This document shows positions 43,155 to 54,927 of a stretch of 64,000 bases of DNA, piece after piece. A program made the translations under genes and the position numbers. Location: NCBI GenBank assembly GCA_021396245.1, contig WNYE01000119.1, positions 35,546 through 99,545 on the forward strand, in the 5' to 3' direction. The notes under the pieces were generated by a model. That model saw nothing but the letters and a program-made list of their open reading frames with translations. It was not told the DNA's origin and searched no databases. Positions within the stretch are counted from its first letter, which is position 1; each line of letters starts with the position of its first letter. The stretch comes from Sporothrix humicola. Taxonomy: Eukaryota; Ascomycota; Sordariomycetes; Ophiostomatales; Ophiostomataceae.

Positions 43155-45906
43155 CTACTTCCGAAGCTTCGGCCGGGCGAGGCTGTTCAGACGGCTCATG
43201 CTGAGAATGGGCCGCTTCTTGACTGATGCCGATGCTGATGCAGAGCTGGGCGTCTTGCCAGCCATCGGCGCCGGTGTCTTGCTAGGAGTGGGCGCCGCCG
43301 AAAATGAGACCGTCTTGTGCGGCGATGACTTCTGTGGCGAAAACTTGTGAGGAGACATCTTCTGTGCGGACATCTTGTGCGGCGAGTTTCTCAGGATACC
43401 GCCAGGGGTAGGAGTGGGAGGAATGGTCTTGCCGGTGAGACGGGGTGCTAGAAGAGCCTCGCCCTCGGGCACAGGCGCGTTCTTGCGCTTCTTGGCGGCC
43501 CGTTGCTCTGCCTCCTCTTCAGCCTCTTCGACTTCGCTAACCCGAGACCGCTTCTTGTTGGTGATGCCGTGCGGGATGATGCTAACAGCCACAGGGCGGG
43601 CATTCTCCTTGTTTGATCCTTCGGTGGCGACCAGCGCCGTGAACATGTCACCGGGGAAGCTGCCGGGGATTTTGGGCATGGCAGACGTCGACTGCCGAAC
43701 CTGCCGCAGGCTGGCCTGGCCGGGGGATGAACCGAAACCAGTCGGCGACGTCTGGCCAAAGTTGATCGTCTTGTCGCTGCGGAAAGTGAATGTACCCGGA
43801 ACCGAGGGAGGGGGCGGCGCAGGAGGAGCTAGTGTGGTTGATGCAGACGGCGAGAGAAGCTTCTCTTCTTTGCTGGCAGAAGCAGCAGGACCAGAGGAGC
43901 CGCCCAGCAGCTCATGGCCTGAAAGGTCAGGATAGAAGACGGTAGCGCCAAAGCGGCGACGAACACTAGGTGAGGCTTCGTCCTTGCCGTCAATCTGCAT
44001 CTCAGTGTCCTGAGAACCCGGCTGGGACTTCATCGCAGAGCGCGGGATACCTGACCGGAACAAAGAAGGCGACTTCTCCGACATCACAGCACGCTGGGTA
44101 CCCGGAGTGAATGCCACCTTCTTCGACAGCTTACGACGAGGAGTAGTGGCTGGGAAGCGTGGTGCCATGACACGGTCGCCAACACGAGGAGGTGCAGGTG
44201 TTTTGGACAATGCCATAACAGTCGGGACAAAAGAAGTCGCAACAGGAAGAACGCTGCGCGCAGCGCCGCTGTTTGCCACGGTTGGTGCTTTTGCGGCTGC
44301 AGTTGAGGATGTAGGTGCAACGGTCTTCTTAAAGGTATCGGCAACACGCGACATTGGCGGCTTAGGCTTGCTCGCGGTGGTTTGTTTGCTAGCGTCCGTT
44401 GTAGCGGATGAGGTGGAAGTAGCAGGAGGCGTACGAACTGATGACTGCAGGCTGCTTGTCGTGGCTGACCGCTTCAGAGCCGAAAACAGCTGCATGGGCG
44501 TCTTGCTAGGCGTCTTATTGGGAGTCTTGGGTTGGATGTGGCTAGATGTGTTTGCAGCAGCGCTTGCACCCGACCCCGGTGCCTTGACACTGGCCGAACG
44601 TGCGAGCGAAGACGCCTTGGTCGGGGTAAGAAGTGAGGCAGTCGTGTGCGAACGGGTCAGGCTGGACACACTACTAGCCAGCGCAGGCCGAGGCAACGAG
44701 CTGCCATCGCGCGACACAGGGCGGCTGCTTGAAGCGTCGTCACCAAGGTTCTGCTTGATACGCTTGGCTGCCGACATGGGCTGCTGGGGCTCGTCGTTTG
44801 CGCTTGAGGAAGCCGGCGGGAAGAGGAGGTTGCCCTTGCGAGCCGACTGGGGTGGCTTGCCGTTGACGCTGCTACCCATACCGCCATGGCTCTGATGGTT
44901 GCCAAAGAGCGGGTTATAGGCCTTCTTAGCGGTCGACGTCGCGCCAGCAGCAGGCGTTCTGGCGGGCTTGGAGAGAGGCGTCTCGTCCAAGTTGGCCTTG
45001 GATTGGGTCCGCTTAAGACCACGCGCCTGGCTGGAGATGGCCGGCGTCGCGGCCGTGGTTGTTGTTGTTGTCGAGGGCACTGCCGGCGTTGCGACCTTGA
45101 CAGGAGTGTAGCGCGACGCGCGGAAGGCTGATGGGTGGTTGGCGATGGAGTCCATCTTACTGAACTCGGCCGTGTGCGCGGCACTATAACGACCAGCACG
45201 GCTCTTGGGCTTTGCGATCTTGCGCCCACTGGCAATCTCCTCTTCCTCACGAGCGCGTTCCTGCTCACGTTCAACCTCGAGATCGGCACGAATCTTTTGC
45301 GCCTCCTCGCGCAGCTCCTCCATCATGCGACGCGCCTCATCGCTCAGACCTAGGTCTGGCGTGCCAGCCGCTCTTTTAGGGCTAGCACCAACATCTGTGA
45401 ATGTGTCGTCTGCGTTTGCCTTGCCCTTGTGGCGAGAGAAACGGAAGGTAAAGGGAGAGATGGCAGACAGCGGCGACCGCTTCTTAGAGGGTGTCTCGTT
45501 GTCTTCGGGAGAGACGGCTTTAAGGGTAGCCGACGCAGCAATCTTGTTGGTCTTGGTCGTTGTCGGGCTCTCGAGTCTCGCGTCGCCAATGTCGGTGAAG
45601 CCCAGGCGAAGGGCGGAGGATGGGGGCGCCACGGGACCGCCAGCCTTGCCCGGGCGCATCTCCGATTTGGAAGGCTTGACTGGCGATGAGCCGGCGGGAG
45701 TTTGCGGTGCTTGGACAGCCGGCGAGGATGGCTGCTCTTCAATCTGTTCAGTGAGGGAATCGAGGTCCGGCGTGGCGGCGACTCCAGTGGGCTGAGGTCG
45801 TGGGTGTTAGTAGGTCCATCGGACTAGCAGTATTGAGACCGGTTCAAGTTCCTACCTTGGAGTTGCTGGCCAGCCGAGCAGAGCGGCGTCGTGTCAACGG
45901 CGCCAT
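43155..45906 (-). CDS. Disordered basic protein with RVxF-like motifs and SPxK repeats
   Basis: Exons are 45856-45906 and 43155-45791 (64-nt intron), giving 895 residues. The start is MAPLTRRRSARLAS, an Arg-rich N-terminus that would suit a nuclear or chromatin protein. One short predicted helix is clear (DEARRMMEELREEAQKIRAD, about residue 175-200). The rest is Ser/Pro/Thr/Lys-rich with many S/T-P sites. Three motifs fit the PP1-docking RVxF pattern: KKVAF, KTINF and KTVSF. Just before the last are tandem SPHK/SPQK units. The C-terminus reads KKRPILSMSRLNSLARPKLR. I do not recognise a named family; nuclear, mitotic or chromosome-related scaffolding is a guess. Splice: AAG|CCC with a CTAAC branch site upstream of the CAG acceptor. 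Confidence 0.8.
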
Positions 45907-48900
45907 TGTTGAAGCTGTGTGAGTAACGGCGATGTCCGGTGTGGCCGATTTCGAATGGTACGTGCGTCGATTCGAGATGTTGGAGGTGAGAAGAGTTGAA
46001 ATGAAAGAAGAGTCTTGAGTGAGATGGTGGGAGAGTGGGGGATGAAAAATACGACACAGTAGTGCTGAGTGCTGGGCCAAGTAAACAAACCCTGGCAATA
46101 GGCAACCGAGAATATCACCCAACCTTTCAAAGTGCCGTCAATGCTCGTCGACCGGCCACAACAGCGATGATGTCAACGTGATGCGATGGAAGACAAGAGA
46201 ATGACTCGAAATGTCTCCAGAAGAGAAAGCAAAGGGTAAAACGGTGGGAAGTGGTGTGTTCTGTTTTTGGGGGTGGCAAGTTGATCCCAGATCGATTGAC
46301 ACGCGCCGTTGGTGGCTCTTCGCATTCCTTGTCCAAGGCAAGGTAAAAAAGAGGAGAATAGGATACAGGCAAAGGAGAGGAACGCGAGAAAGAAGGAAAA
46401 AAGAGGAGCGTGTCTGGATGGTGGGAGAGCTAGAGAGCAACGGCGTAGGCAGAACGAGGGAAAGTGCCAGGAAGTGTGGTGTTGTTTTTGTGGGCGACGA
46501 CGTCAAAATTGGAAAGCGCGCGTCTGTTTGGCTGGAGCAAGGCGGTTTGTTTACTTTCAACGTGGCCCAAGCTCCTTGCCGTGTTTACTAGCAACGAGGC
46601 GGCCAATGGGGGTGGACCAAGTCATATCACGTGACTACGACCCGAAGGTCTCAGATATCGGCCTCTCACAGAGACCTCTCACAGATGTGTCTGTTCTTGC
46701 ACTCAACCGTCATCAGTACTTCGCCAATCCAAGCGTTTTCCACAGACCAGCGGGCTGCTGTGCCATCCTTGCGGCCTGGCCGGTGCCTTTCTGCAAGGGG
46801 CACGGCATTTGAGAGTGCAACAGCGGTACGGGGGACTCAAACCTCAGTTTCTCCGTTGAACAGTGCCAGCCTGCCCCTGTCAGCCAAGACCCGAAGACGA
46901 CTTTGCGATAAGGATGATTTCGATTTGCAAATGTCATTTTGATGTCTGATCTTTTGAAGACAGCTCGATCTGCTGTGTCTCCATCTACGACCCCATATTT
47001 TGATGTTTCTCGTTCCACCCGGAGTTGACGAGATCTGATGAAGTGTCTCTCGGAGACTCGGCAGGGGGAAATGATGGGGCATCTTGATGGAAATGTGGAC
47101 GACTGACAACTGCAGACAAAAGGAAATGGCTCGTATTGCATATCCCATCTTGGCTGGCTGTCATTTATGGACTCTTCATCTTATTGTTCACATTATTGGC
47201 ATCTTCATTCGTCTAAGCATCTACCAATACAAAGGCCTCATCAGACTTTGTGCGTCTCACACCCTCTCCATACGACGATGCCCAGACGGTGCCCAGACGA
47301 CAGACGCAGCCGACTCCGGGGTCACCGATGCGCAGCAGGGAAGTGCCGGATCCGCGAGCACGGGGCACAAATATGGACGCAATGATACTCTTTTATGTGT
47401 ATAAGGGGGCGTCAAGGCCGGCGAGATGGAGGGTTCGTGTCGCAAAAGGGGAAAGCTTCCAAAGCTTCTATGCATACTTCTAGGACGAGCACACCATCGA
47501 TGGACTTGCCCTGTGCAATGCCTGCTCGTTTGGTGTCCGGCGCTGTGTCATTTTGGCCTTATCTGTGTTGTAATATCAGGGGGTGGATGAAGGTGGGTTG
47601 AGGTTGGCCTACACTGTCTCTCACCGGCTGGCTTGAGATGGCTGCAATTCCGGCGAGCCCGTCATGAGTGTGTCTTCTTCTGCTCCTCTTTTTGTCCTCG
47701 TTATGTTCCCTTGGTGTGTGGCTCGTGCTCTCATTTTTTGCTTCTTTTCCTTTTGATAACGTGGGGAACGAGTTTTGGACCTTTTTGTTAAAAATGGAAC
47801 ATCGATGCTAGCTTTCGATGGCCGACCAGGGTCAACAATAGACGAGAAGCTGTGTGTTGGTCGATGCGAAGAAGCAAGCTATGTTGTTCCTGCAGCCTAT
47901 GATAAGACGGAGCGAGCAAGACGAGAAGCCACAAAAGAAAATAATCGAAATCTGAGAAATGACGATGTTCATATGCATCCCCATTCGCGCCTTCCTCGAG
48001 ACGTCGAGTCATCAAGTCCTATGGATTGACTGCCGAACGAGGTGAAGAGGCAAGAGCTCTCGACGGTCGTCCATCATTCCTTTCTTTTCGCTCAATCACT
48101 CAAAAGATCAAAAGCCCACCTGTCAACAACCCAGAGAGTCCCCACCTTTTGCCAGCAGATCGCCCGCAACGGATGAAACGAGGCATAAATGTTCTCGCGC
48201 TAGAATCCTTCTAGAAGGTGTCGAGGGTGTCCAAGGGTGGTTCCAAGGCGTCAAAAAGGTTGGAAAGATGCCAAAAGGCGTCGACAAAAGGTGTGTCGCG
48301 TCATTTCGTTTCCCCTTGCCAAGTGTGTGTGGGTGGCCATTTAATTGGCTCTGGCTCAGTGGGAGTGCCTTTTTTGTCTTTTTGGCAAGTGCCTCACCTG
48401 GCTCGCCTGTGGGCGCCGACAGGCAGACAAGGGAACTGAAGCTGGGAAGGAATGGGGGTCACCTTTCTGGGGAGTGGGAGGAGAGTGGGATGAAGACGAA
48501 GCTGCGTCAACAAGGGCTGTGAATTAACAGCTCATCGAAGTGAACGACCATCTTTTTCGGCAGCCGATCGGAGTGCCCAGAGTCTGTGCTTTCACATATT
48601 GTCCTTTTTCCTCTTTGCAAGAACCGCTTTGTCGCCAGGAACGTCGTCAGATACAGCAAGATGATGCGGCAGTTTAGTGTCAGTTCATGGAACGGACGAA
48701 GCAACTGTGAGAATGACGAAAGAGCTAGCGAGAACCGACATCTGACTGACGAGGAGAGACGCAGGAGTTGCGTACGACCTTTTTGTTTTTTCAACGGACG
48801 ATGGACAAAGAGGGCCGCCCGCATCATCCGACATGGGTCCAGGGCTGCCGATGAGAAAAAGAAAGCAAAGGAAGAGGAAAAAGAAAAGAAACAATGCTAA

Positions 48901-50305
48901 GTCCATTGTCAGCGCCCTTCGTCGTCAACCATTGACTGCTCTACGTCCCTTTCCTTGTTTGAGACTCACCGGCCCTGCTTCCATCTTGTTTATTCCATGC
49001 CTCGTTCTCGCCTTATTCGAAGATCCTCGGAAATGTGCGTTTCCACATCCCACCTAAAAAGACCACAAAGTGCCTCCCGAATAGGCCATATGCGGCATGC
49101 GAGGCGGTAGGCGTTTAGTACCCTTCACAAATCTGGTATTGTCTTTTGTCTGCTCTCGAGCTTGACTGTGAAGGGCTGAAGTATGGGCTGAAGCTGTAAA
49201 GTGTTGAATTGGCTGAGAAGGCGATGTCGAATAATACGATTATTCCAGTGTGGTATGGTGACGTTCTGGCGAGGTACTTTTGTTATAACCAAGCTTATGT
49301 GGCAGAAGAAGTATCCTCATGGGCCATCGGCGGGCTCCGCTACTGGGACTAGCCTATGCTCCCTATTGCCCCTACGCGGCAGGCGGGAAAACCAAGTGCC
49401 AAAGTGCCAAGACCCAATGGCTGGTCTGTTCTCCCTCCACCCCTTCCTCTTTTCTTTCCCCCCTCCCTCGCCAAATCCGCTCAGGTGACGTGAAAAAATA
49501 TGTCGCGGAAAGGTGAAAAAAAAAAGCTGGAGTCCCGAGCCCATCTCCCGTCGTGCCAGCCTGTGATTGGCCCGGCGTATTATTGAACATCACCTTTTGT
49601 TTTCCGTGGACATCACGCTCAATTTCTCTCTGTATTTCTCCTCGAATCTCTGTTTTCCCTTGACTTTGTTAGAAAAGTACACAGTAAATCAATCTCATCG
49701 AATAAGGTCCTATTTTTGACTGGGACAGGAAGCTCACTGTAAAGTAAGAACAGCGTAGCTTTCAGAGAGAATATGGTGCCTGAAAGGGCAAACAAGGGTG
49801 AGAAGCAAGAGCCGGCGTCCCCGATCTCGCAGCGAGTGAGGATTGCGACGCAAGACCTTGTGGCAGGCTCACAGTTACAGGCGTTCCCCTTCAGGCCGTC
49901 GCTCTAACACGGTCCATACGTGTTGGACAGCGCATTGCATAAAACGGAGTATTCGCTTTCGCTTTTTCTTCTCTCGCCGTCCATCCTCCACTGCGAGCCA
50001 ATGCACACGAAAGGGGAGCTTGTCAACGTGATGCTTCCCCCTCTTTTCGTTCTTTAAAGTCTGTCAATTTTCTGATGTCTTTTCCTCCTCTTCTCCTCTC
50101 GTCTGTCCTCGTGGTCATTGTTAGGCACGATGATCTCCCCTGTAAGCGAAATATTATGCAGTAAAAGTGCACTGTTCGCATTCTCGACGCCCTAGACCGC
50201 TGTAATACAGGTCCAGAGACCGCCTAAACTCTCCAAATCGCCCGTGGGACCTGCAGTTTGCTGTGGAGAAACAACCCGATTTCGGCAAGGTCAGTCAGGT
50301 CAGCT

Positions 50306-50321
50306 CCCCCCCCCCCCCCCC
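50306..50321. repeat. Poly(C) tract, C16
   Basis: Sixteen consecutive cytosines on the plus strand. Such runs can form i-motif/G-quadruplex structures and slip in replication; the exact length in the assembly may be uncertain. Confidence 0.9.
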
Positions 50322-50923
50322 ATGCTACCCACTAACACTGAAAATATAAAGCGAAAAAAGACAAGAAAAAAAGATGCAAAGGCCGATGGAATGTTGGGGG
50401 CAGGCAGAATGGGTGGACAGCCAGCACATCCCAGGCAGATCCACGGACAGGACAAATGAACAAAGAGGGGAAATGGCCGACCGTTGCCCTTTTTTCACAT
50501 CATGCGTACTTTTTACATATTTTGTTGAGAACAGACAGGCAAAAAGGCAAGAACACAAGAACGACAAAAAGGAGAAAAGGTACCGCACATTGAATGTGGT
50601 ATGGTTGCACCTTGGTGAGAGAGCAGATGTGAAGATGGGGAGATGTGAAGCTGAGAAGTCGATATTCAGACGTCGTCATTTCAATGTCCCGTCCACCGTT
50701 CTTACAGCTTTTGGCGAGTTAGCCGCAGGAGAAAAGCAAAGCGAGATCCGGCCAGGCCTTTGTGTACCTCCAGTTCACCCAACCACTGAAAATGCAAGCA
50801 GGAGCAAGAGGGGAATACATCTGGGCATCTGACGTCTGCTGAGTCCAACAAGCCGCTATTGCCTACCGGGGGCCAGGCCAGCCAAGCTCGAGGTTGGTTG
50901 GCTGGTTAGTCCCCTGAAAAAGC

Positions 50924-50948
50924 AAAAAAAAAAAAAAAAAAAAAAAAA
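50924..50948. repeat. Poly(A) tract, A25
   Basis: Twenty-five consecutive adenines, preceded by CCCCTGAAAAAGC. It could be a retroposed poly(A) tail, but no target-site duplication or element is recognisable beside it, so a simple mononucleotide repeat is more likely. Confidence 0.9.
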
Positions 50949-52776
50949 GGCTAACAGGAGCGGCGACTGGACTAACATGAAAGGGAAAGAAGGGGGAAAT
51001 GGGGACAAGTTACAAGGGAACTCCCACCACCACCCCAAAAATACGGTCCGTCGGTCGCCCCCCCCCAAACGAATGAGATCAGCGAGTTTTTTCGACTGGA
51101 AAAATTTTCTTTCGTTTTGTGCTTTCAAACTTGCATCTGAGAACGACCAATGTCCAAGGCAGCCAACACGGACTGCATGTTGGCCTGGGTACAGAAAATG
51201 GGGGCTCTTTCCCAGAGTGGGATTTAGGGGGGGATGGAAACTTGTTGCGTTGTATTTGTAGCGGACAACACAACGTACAGCGGCGCGGAGGAGTCTCACG
51301 GAGGAAGCAGCATTTTTGCAGGTGGAGCCCGTGTAAAAGGCAGCACTAAAACGAGCAAAGTAACAACTCTATGAGAAAGACAGCGGAGAAAACTCTGTAA
51401 AACGGCGGCGGCGTCGCGGCAAGTCTGGCTTCTGGCAAGGGAGGAGGACCAACCAGGAAGAAACGGGTGGGAAGAGAGGAGGAGGGAAGAGGAGGAGAAA
51501 AGAAGTCAGCTGGTAAACTGCAAAAGCCACCTACGCCAGGCGAAACGCCCACCACATATCCCGCCTGTCCGCCTGCCTCTTTCCCTCATGGTTCTTTCCG
51601 TCTTGGTCGTTCCGGCATGCTAGGAAGGGGCCATCGACGATGTGTGTGGAGTGGGCGAAAGAGGGGAAGGAAGAAGGGGGAAAGGGCAGTGAATATGGCA
51701 GGCACGAGCATGGGAAAGGGAAGGAAGCAATGGCAAGGCAAAGAAGAGCAAATGAGGCATGTGTGTGGTTCGTGGTCGTTAAGAATTAGGACAGCCGTTT
51801 CGCTCTCTTTTTCTTTTCTCGTAGAAATCATTTTCCCTCCGCTTTTCCCTCTGCTCCTCTTTCCATCATACTCTTCAACCCAATGACTCTGTCAGAAAAC
51901 AAACTCAACAAAGTCGATCCCCCAGATCTCCAGATATCAAAAACGGCAAAAGGGGAAAGTGCCATTACCTATTGCCCAAAACGAAAGACCTGACGTTGCT
52001 CTTTCTCTTCTAGCATTTGCCTCCGCCTCCCGCGCGCCCTCGCTCCTTCCCCCGGACGGACAGCCCTCTTTTTATTTTTATTTTTGACTTTCCCCCCTCT
52101 CCTCCCCCCAATTCACATTACATAAAACCAAACCATTTCGCCCTTTCCTTTACTCACACACAACCTGTCATCGTTCTGATTCTTATCTTTCGAAACTCGA
52201 CAGCCAAAGCACACAATCGACCCTTTTCTTGCAGCCTTTCGCCTTGACGCTCGCCAGCCCTGTCTCTGCTCCGTACCGCCAGTCTCTCGCCCTCTGCCTC
52301 TACTGCAACGGCGCGGCTCTACCAGCGATCCAGTTATCATTACATACCGCTTTCTCTTGACAACACCCCCCTTCCCTTATCTCTCTCGACACTTCTTGAC
52401 GACTCTGCACCCCCTTTCGCTTGTTGGATTTGTTCCTTGAGTGTTCCTTGATTGTTCTATTGTTCCTTTTTGCGTTCCTTTTGTTCCTTTTTCCTGTTCG
52501 AGCCCCCTTTTTCCTTGCACCCGTTTCCAAACGGTCGGGTCACTCGCCGCAAATCTGCCACCCCCCCTCCCCTACCTCGTTGCACATCATCTCTATCTCA
52601 CCTGTCGCTTGTTTACTTGTCGACAGACCTTGCTCGGTCTTCTCCGTGTGCATATCCCACCCCAGCCAGGACCCTATTATTTCCCCTTTAGGCAGTGGTC
52701 TTGGGAGAGCTTCCTGAGCTTCATCAGAGAAAAGAAGAAAAACAATCAAACGAAAGGGGCATCCTGTCATCCGTGC

Positions 52777-52827
52777 ATGGAGATCGCAGCGCCATATTTC
52801 TTAAGCCAGGTACGACTACAACGATAG
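52777..52827 (+). promoter_or_regulatory. Upstream ORF 1 of the bZIP leader
   Basis: An ATG (gtgcATGG) opens a 16-codon frame ending TAG, about 1 kb before the bZIP start. It and the five-codon frame at 53053-53067 (MTGK is four residues plus stop) are the only ATGs I find between 52777 and the bZIP start codon. Confidence 0.35.
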
Positions 52828-53067
52828 CAACGCCAACTTTAACGCGACTACGACTGCATACATACAAATAATCGAATAATCGACAAAACTACTCCGTACT
52901 ATTGACCTCATCGGCCGGCGAGATCGAACAACCATCCTGCCCCTGCATTTGTGGCCTGTGTTAGTCGTCCGGGACTCGACAGGAACGACGCACGGAAACA
53001 TCTGTGTCCCTGCACACCCCAGACGCCCCAGCCTGCCTCGTACCCAGCTTCCATGACCGGGAAATAA

Positions 53068-53851
53068 TAAAGGGACAATTCCCAAATACAGAAACTCTAA
53101 TAAAGCCCGCAACCAAAAACCGCAAAAAAAAGCACAGAGCCTCGCATCCCCACGACCTTTACGACAACCTCGACTCGTCGTTCGCGCAGAGCAGCCTTGT
53201 TTTGTCTCCTCGTTTTTTGCGCTGCCTCTTACACTCTCCTTTATTGTCCATTGTTTCCCTGTCTTTATTATTTCTCATTTTCCCTCTTCTTTTATTCTTT
53301 TTTTCTTTCATTTGGCTTTTAGCTTTATTGGCCCTTTTGTTTCTTGTCCCCTCTCTCCCTCGCTTTCTCCTCTTTCTACTTCTCCTCTTTCATTCCCCCT
53401 CTCCTAATAATACGGCAAGACCCACCCCGCAAACTACGCAAACTACGTCCCGTGGCGAAAAAAAATTATCCAATTCTTTTTTCCCTACTATTCTTTCTGC
53501 CAAAGCTGGATCTGTCGCAACTCTTTTTCTCTGTGTATTATTTTTTTGTCACTCATTCCTGTTACTCAATCGTTTCTCGACCCTCGCTCCCTTCTTGGAT
53601 CACTTCGCGCATAACACTTAACACTCGACACACTTACACACGTTCGCTTCTCCCCAGCCGCGTCCGCTTCTACTCACCTGATTCCGACTACGGCGCATCG
53701 CTTTGGCTCGTTCGTGCTGCGTCCTGCGTCGCCTCGTCGTCCCCTTCGTGTCCCCCTCCCCACTTTCCTCCCATCTCACCCCATCTCTCGATCTGTTCGA
53801 GGCGCTCGCCGCCCACCGGCTGAAGCGTCTCGAATTTTCAACTCTGAGGAT
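53068..53851 (+). promoter_or_regulatory. ATG-free pyrimidine-rich leader of the bZIP gene
   Basis: Over 784 nt there is no ATG on the plus strand, where about a dozen are expected by chance. The sequence is strongly C/T-rich. This is what a long 5' UTR looks like and supports 53852 as the initiator. Two short upstream ORFs precede it. Confidence 0.6.
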
Positions 53852-54891
53852 ATGGCAGACACTATGTCCATAGACAACAATGACAACATCAAGCACGACT
53901 CCGACGACTCACTAGACTCCGGCGCCGAGGGCGATCCGACATCCGCTGGCGGCTCCCACGGCGGCAGCAACGGTACCAATGCGCAGGGCGACGGCCAGCC
54001 CATCAAGCGCAAGGGCGGCCGCAAGCCCATCTACGCAACCTCCGAGGAGCGCAAGCAGCGCAACCGACAGGCGCAGGCCGCCTTCCGCGAACGCCGCACA
54101 GAGTATATCAAACAACTGGAGGAGACGATCCGGGTCCACGAACAAAACTTGCACAACCTACAGACCGCCCATCGCCATGCCGCCGACGAATGTTTAATGC
54201 TGCGATACAAGAACTCGCTGCTCGAGCGTATTCTCCTCGAGAAAGGTATGCGCTTTTTTTGCCCTCCTTTTTGCCTTTCATTGTCTCTTTTCCTCTTTTC
54301 CTCTTTTCCCGCCTGTTCCTCGTCCCCCTTTCTGCCTATGACCCCCTTCTAACACGCCCAGGAATTGATGTGCAAGCTGAGCTGCGCGCCAAGACCGGCA
54401 GCCCCAACCTTGGCCCTACACACATGCCACAGAATATGGTGCAACCACCGGCCATGCCACGATCCATCATCAACCGCCACCATGCCCGCCGGTCAAACTC
54501 CAGCATTGCGCCCAAGCTCGACGTCGGCGGTACCTCGCTGCCAGGGGCTGGCCTCGTCAGCATCAACCCGGGCCATCCGACACCCACCTCGGTCGTTGCG
54601 TCGCCCAAGAGCCGACCCACGCCCTCGTCACACTCTGCGTCGCCTGCCGCATCCACCTCCGTCTACGGTCAGTCACCTGCTGCATCTGCATCCGACCCGT
54701 CCGCATCCATCCGCCCAGTCATGTCGGCCCCGGCGCCACCACCTCCTCCACCACCGCCACAAGTGCACCAGGCACCGCCCGTCACAGCTGCCGCAGCAAT
54801 GAAGGCAGCCCAACTCGGTGGACCAATCCCAGGAATCTCGGGCCCCGCTCCGCCAAGAACGATGCAACAGCGCCAGCGCCAGCACCACGCA

Positions 54892-54927
<36 letters not shown>

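Larger units (their letters stand above)
45907..53851. other. 8 kb gene-poor region with homopolymer tracts
   Basis: The longest stretch here without a supportable gene. It starts with the promoter of the SP-rich gene (minus strand, to about 46,200) and ends with the leader of the bZIP gene. Between them, open frames reach 167 codons, but none has protein-like composition or a domain. There is a C16 run at 50306-50321, an A25 run at 50924-50948 and a stretch of repeated AAGGTGTC/AAGGCGTC-like units at 48211-48300. I find no tRNA, rRNA or transposase. Confidence 0.45.

Noticed and set aside
44107..44895. 262-codon plus-strand frame inside the SP-rich gene
   Set aside because: Antisense shadow without motifs; the sense frame continues for 879 codons.
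46309..46812. 167-codon plus-strand frame
   Set aside because: Competing overlapping frames on both strands, no domain and no upstream promoter context beyond that of the divergent gene.
50924..50948. A25 run as a retroposon tail
   Set aside because: No element body, reverse-transcriptase remnant or target-site duplication is visible.
53004..53621. 205-codon hydrophobic frame in the bZIP leader
   Set aside because: Begins with GTG and contains no ATG; the Leu/Phe/Ser composition simply reflects the C/T-rich leader.
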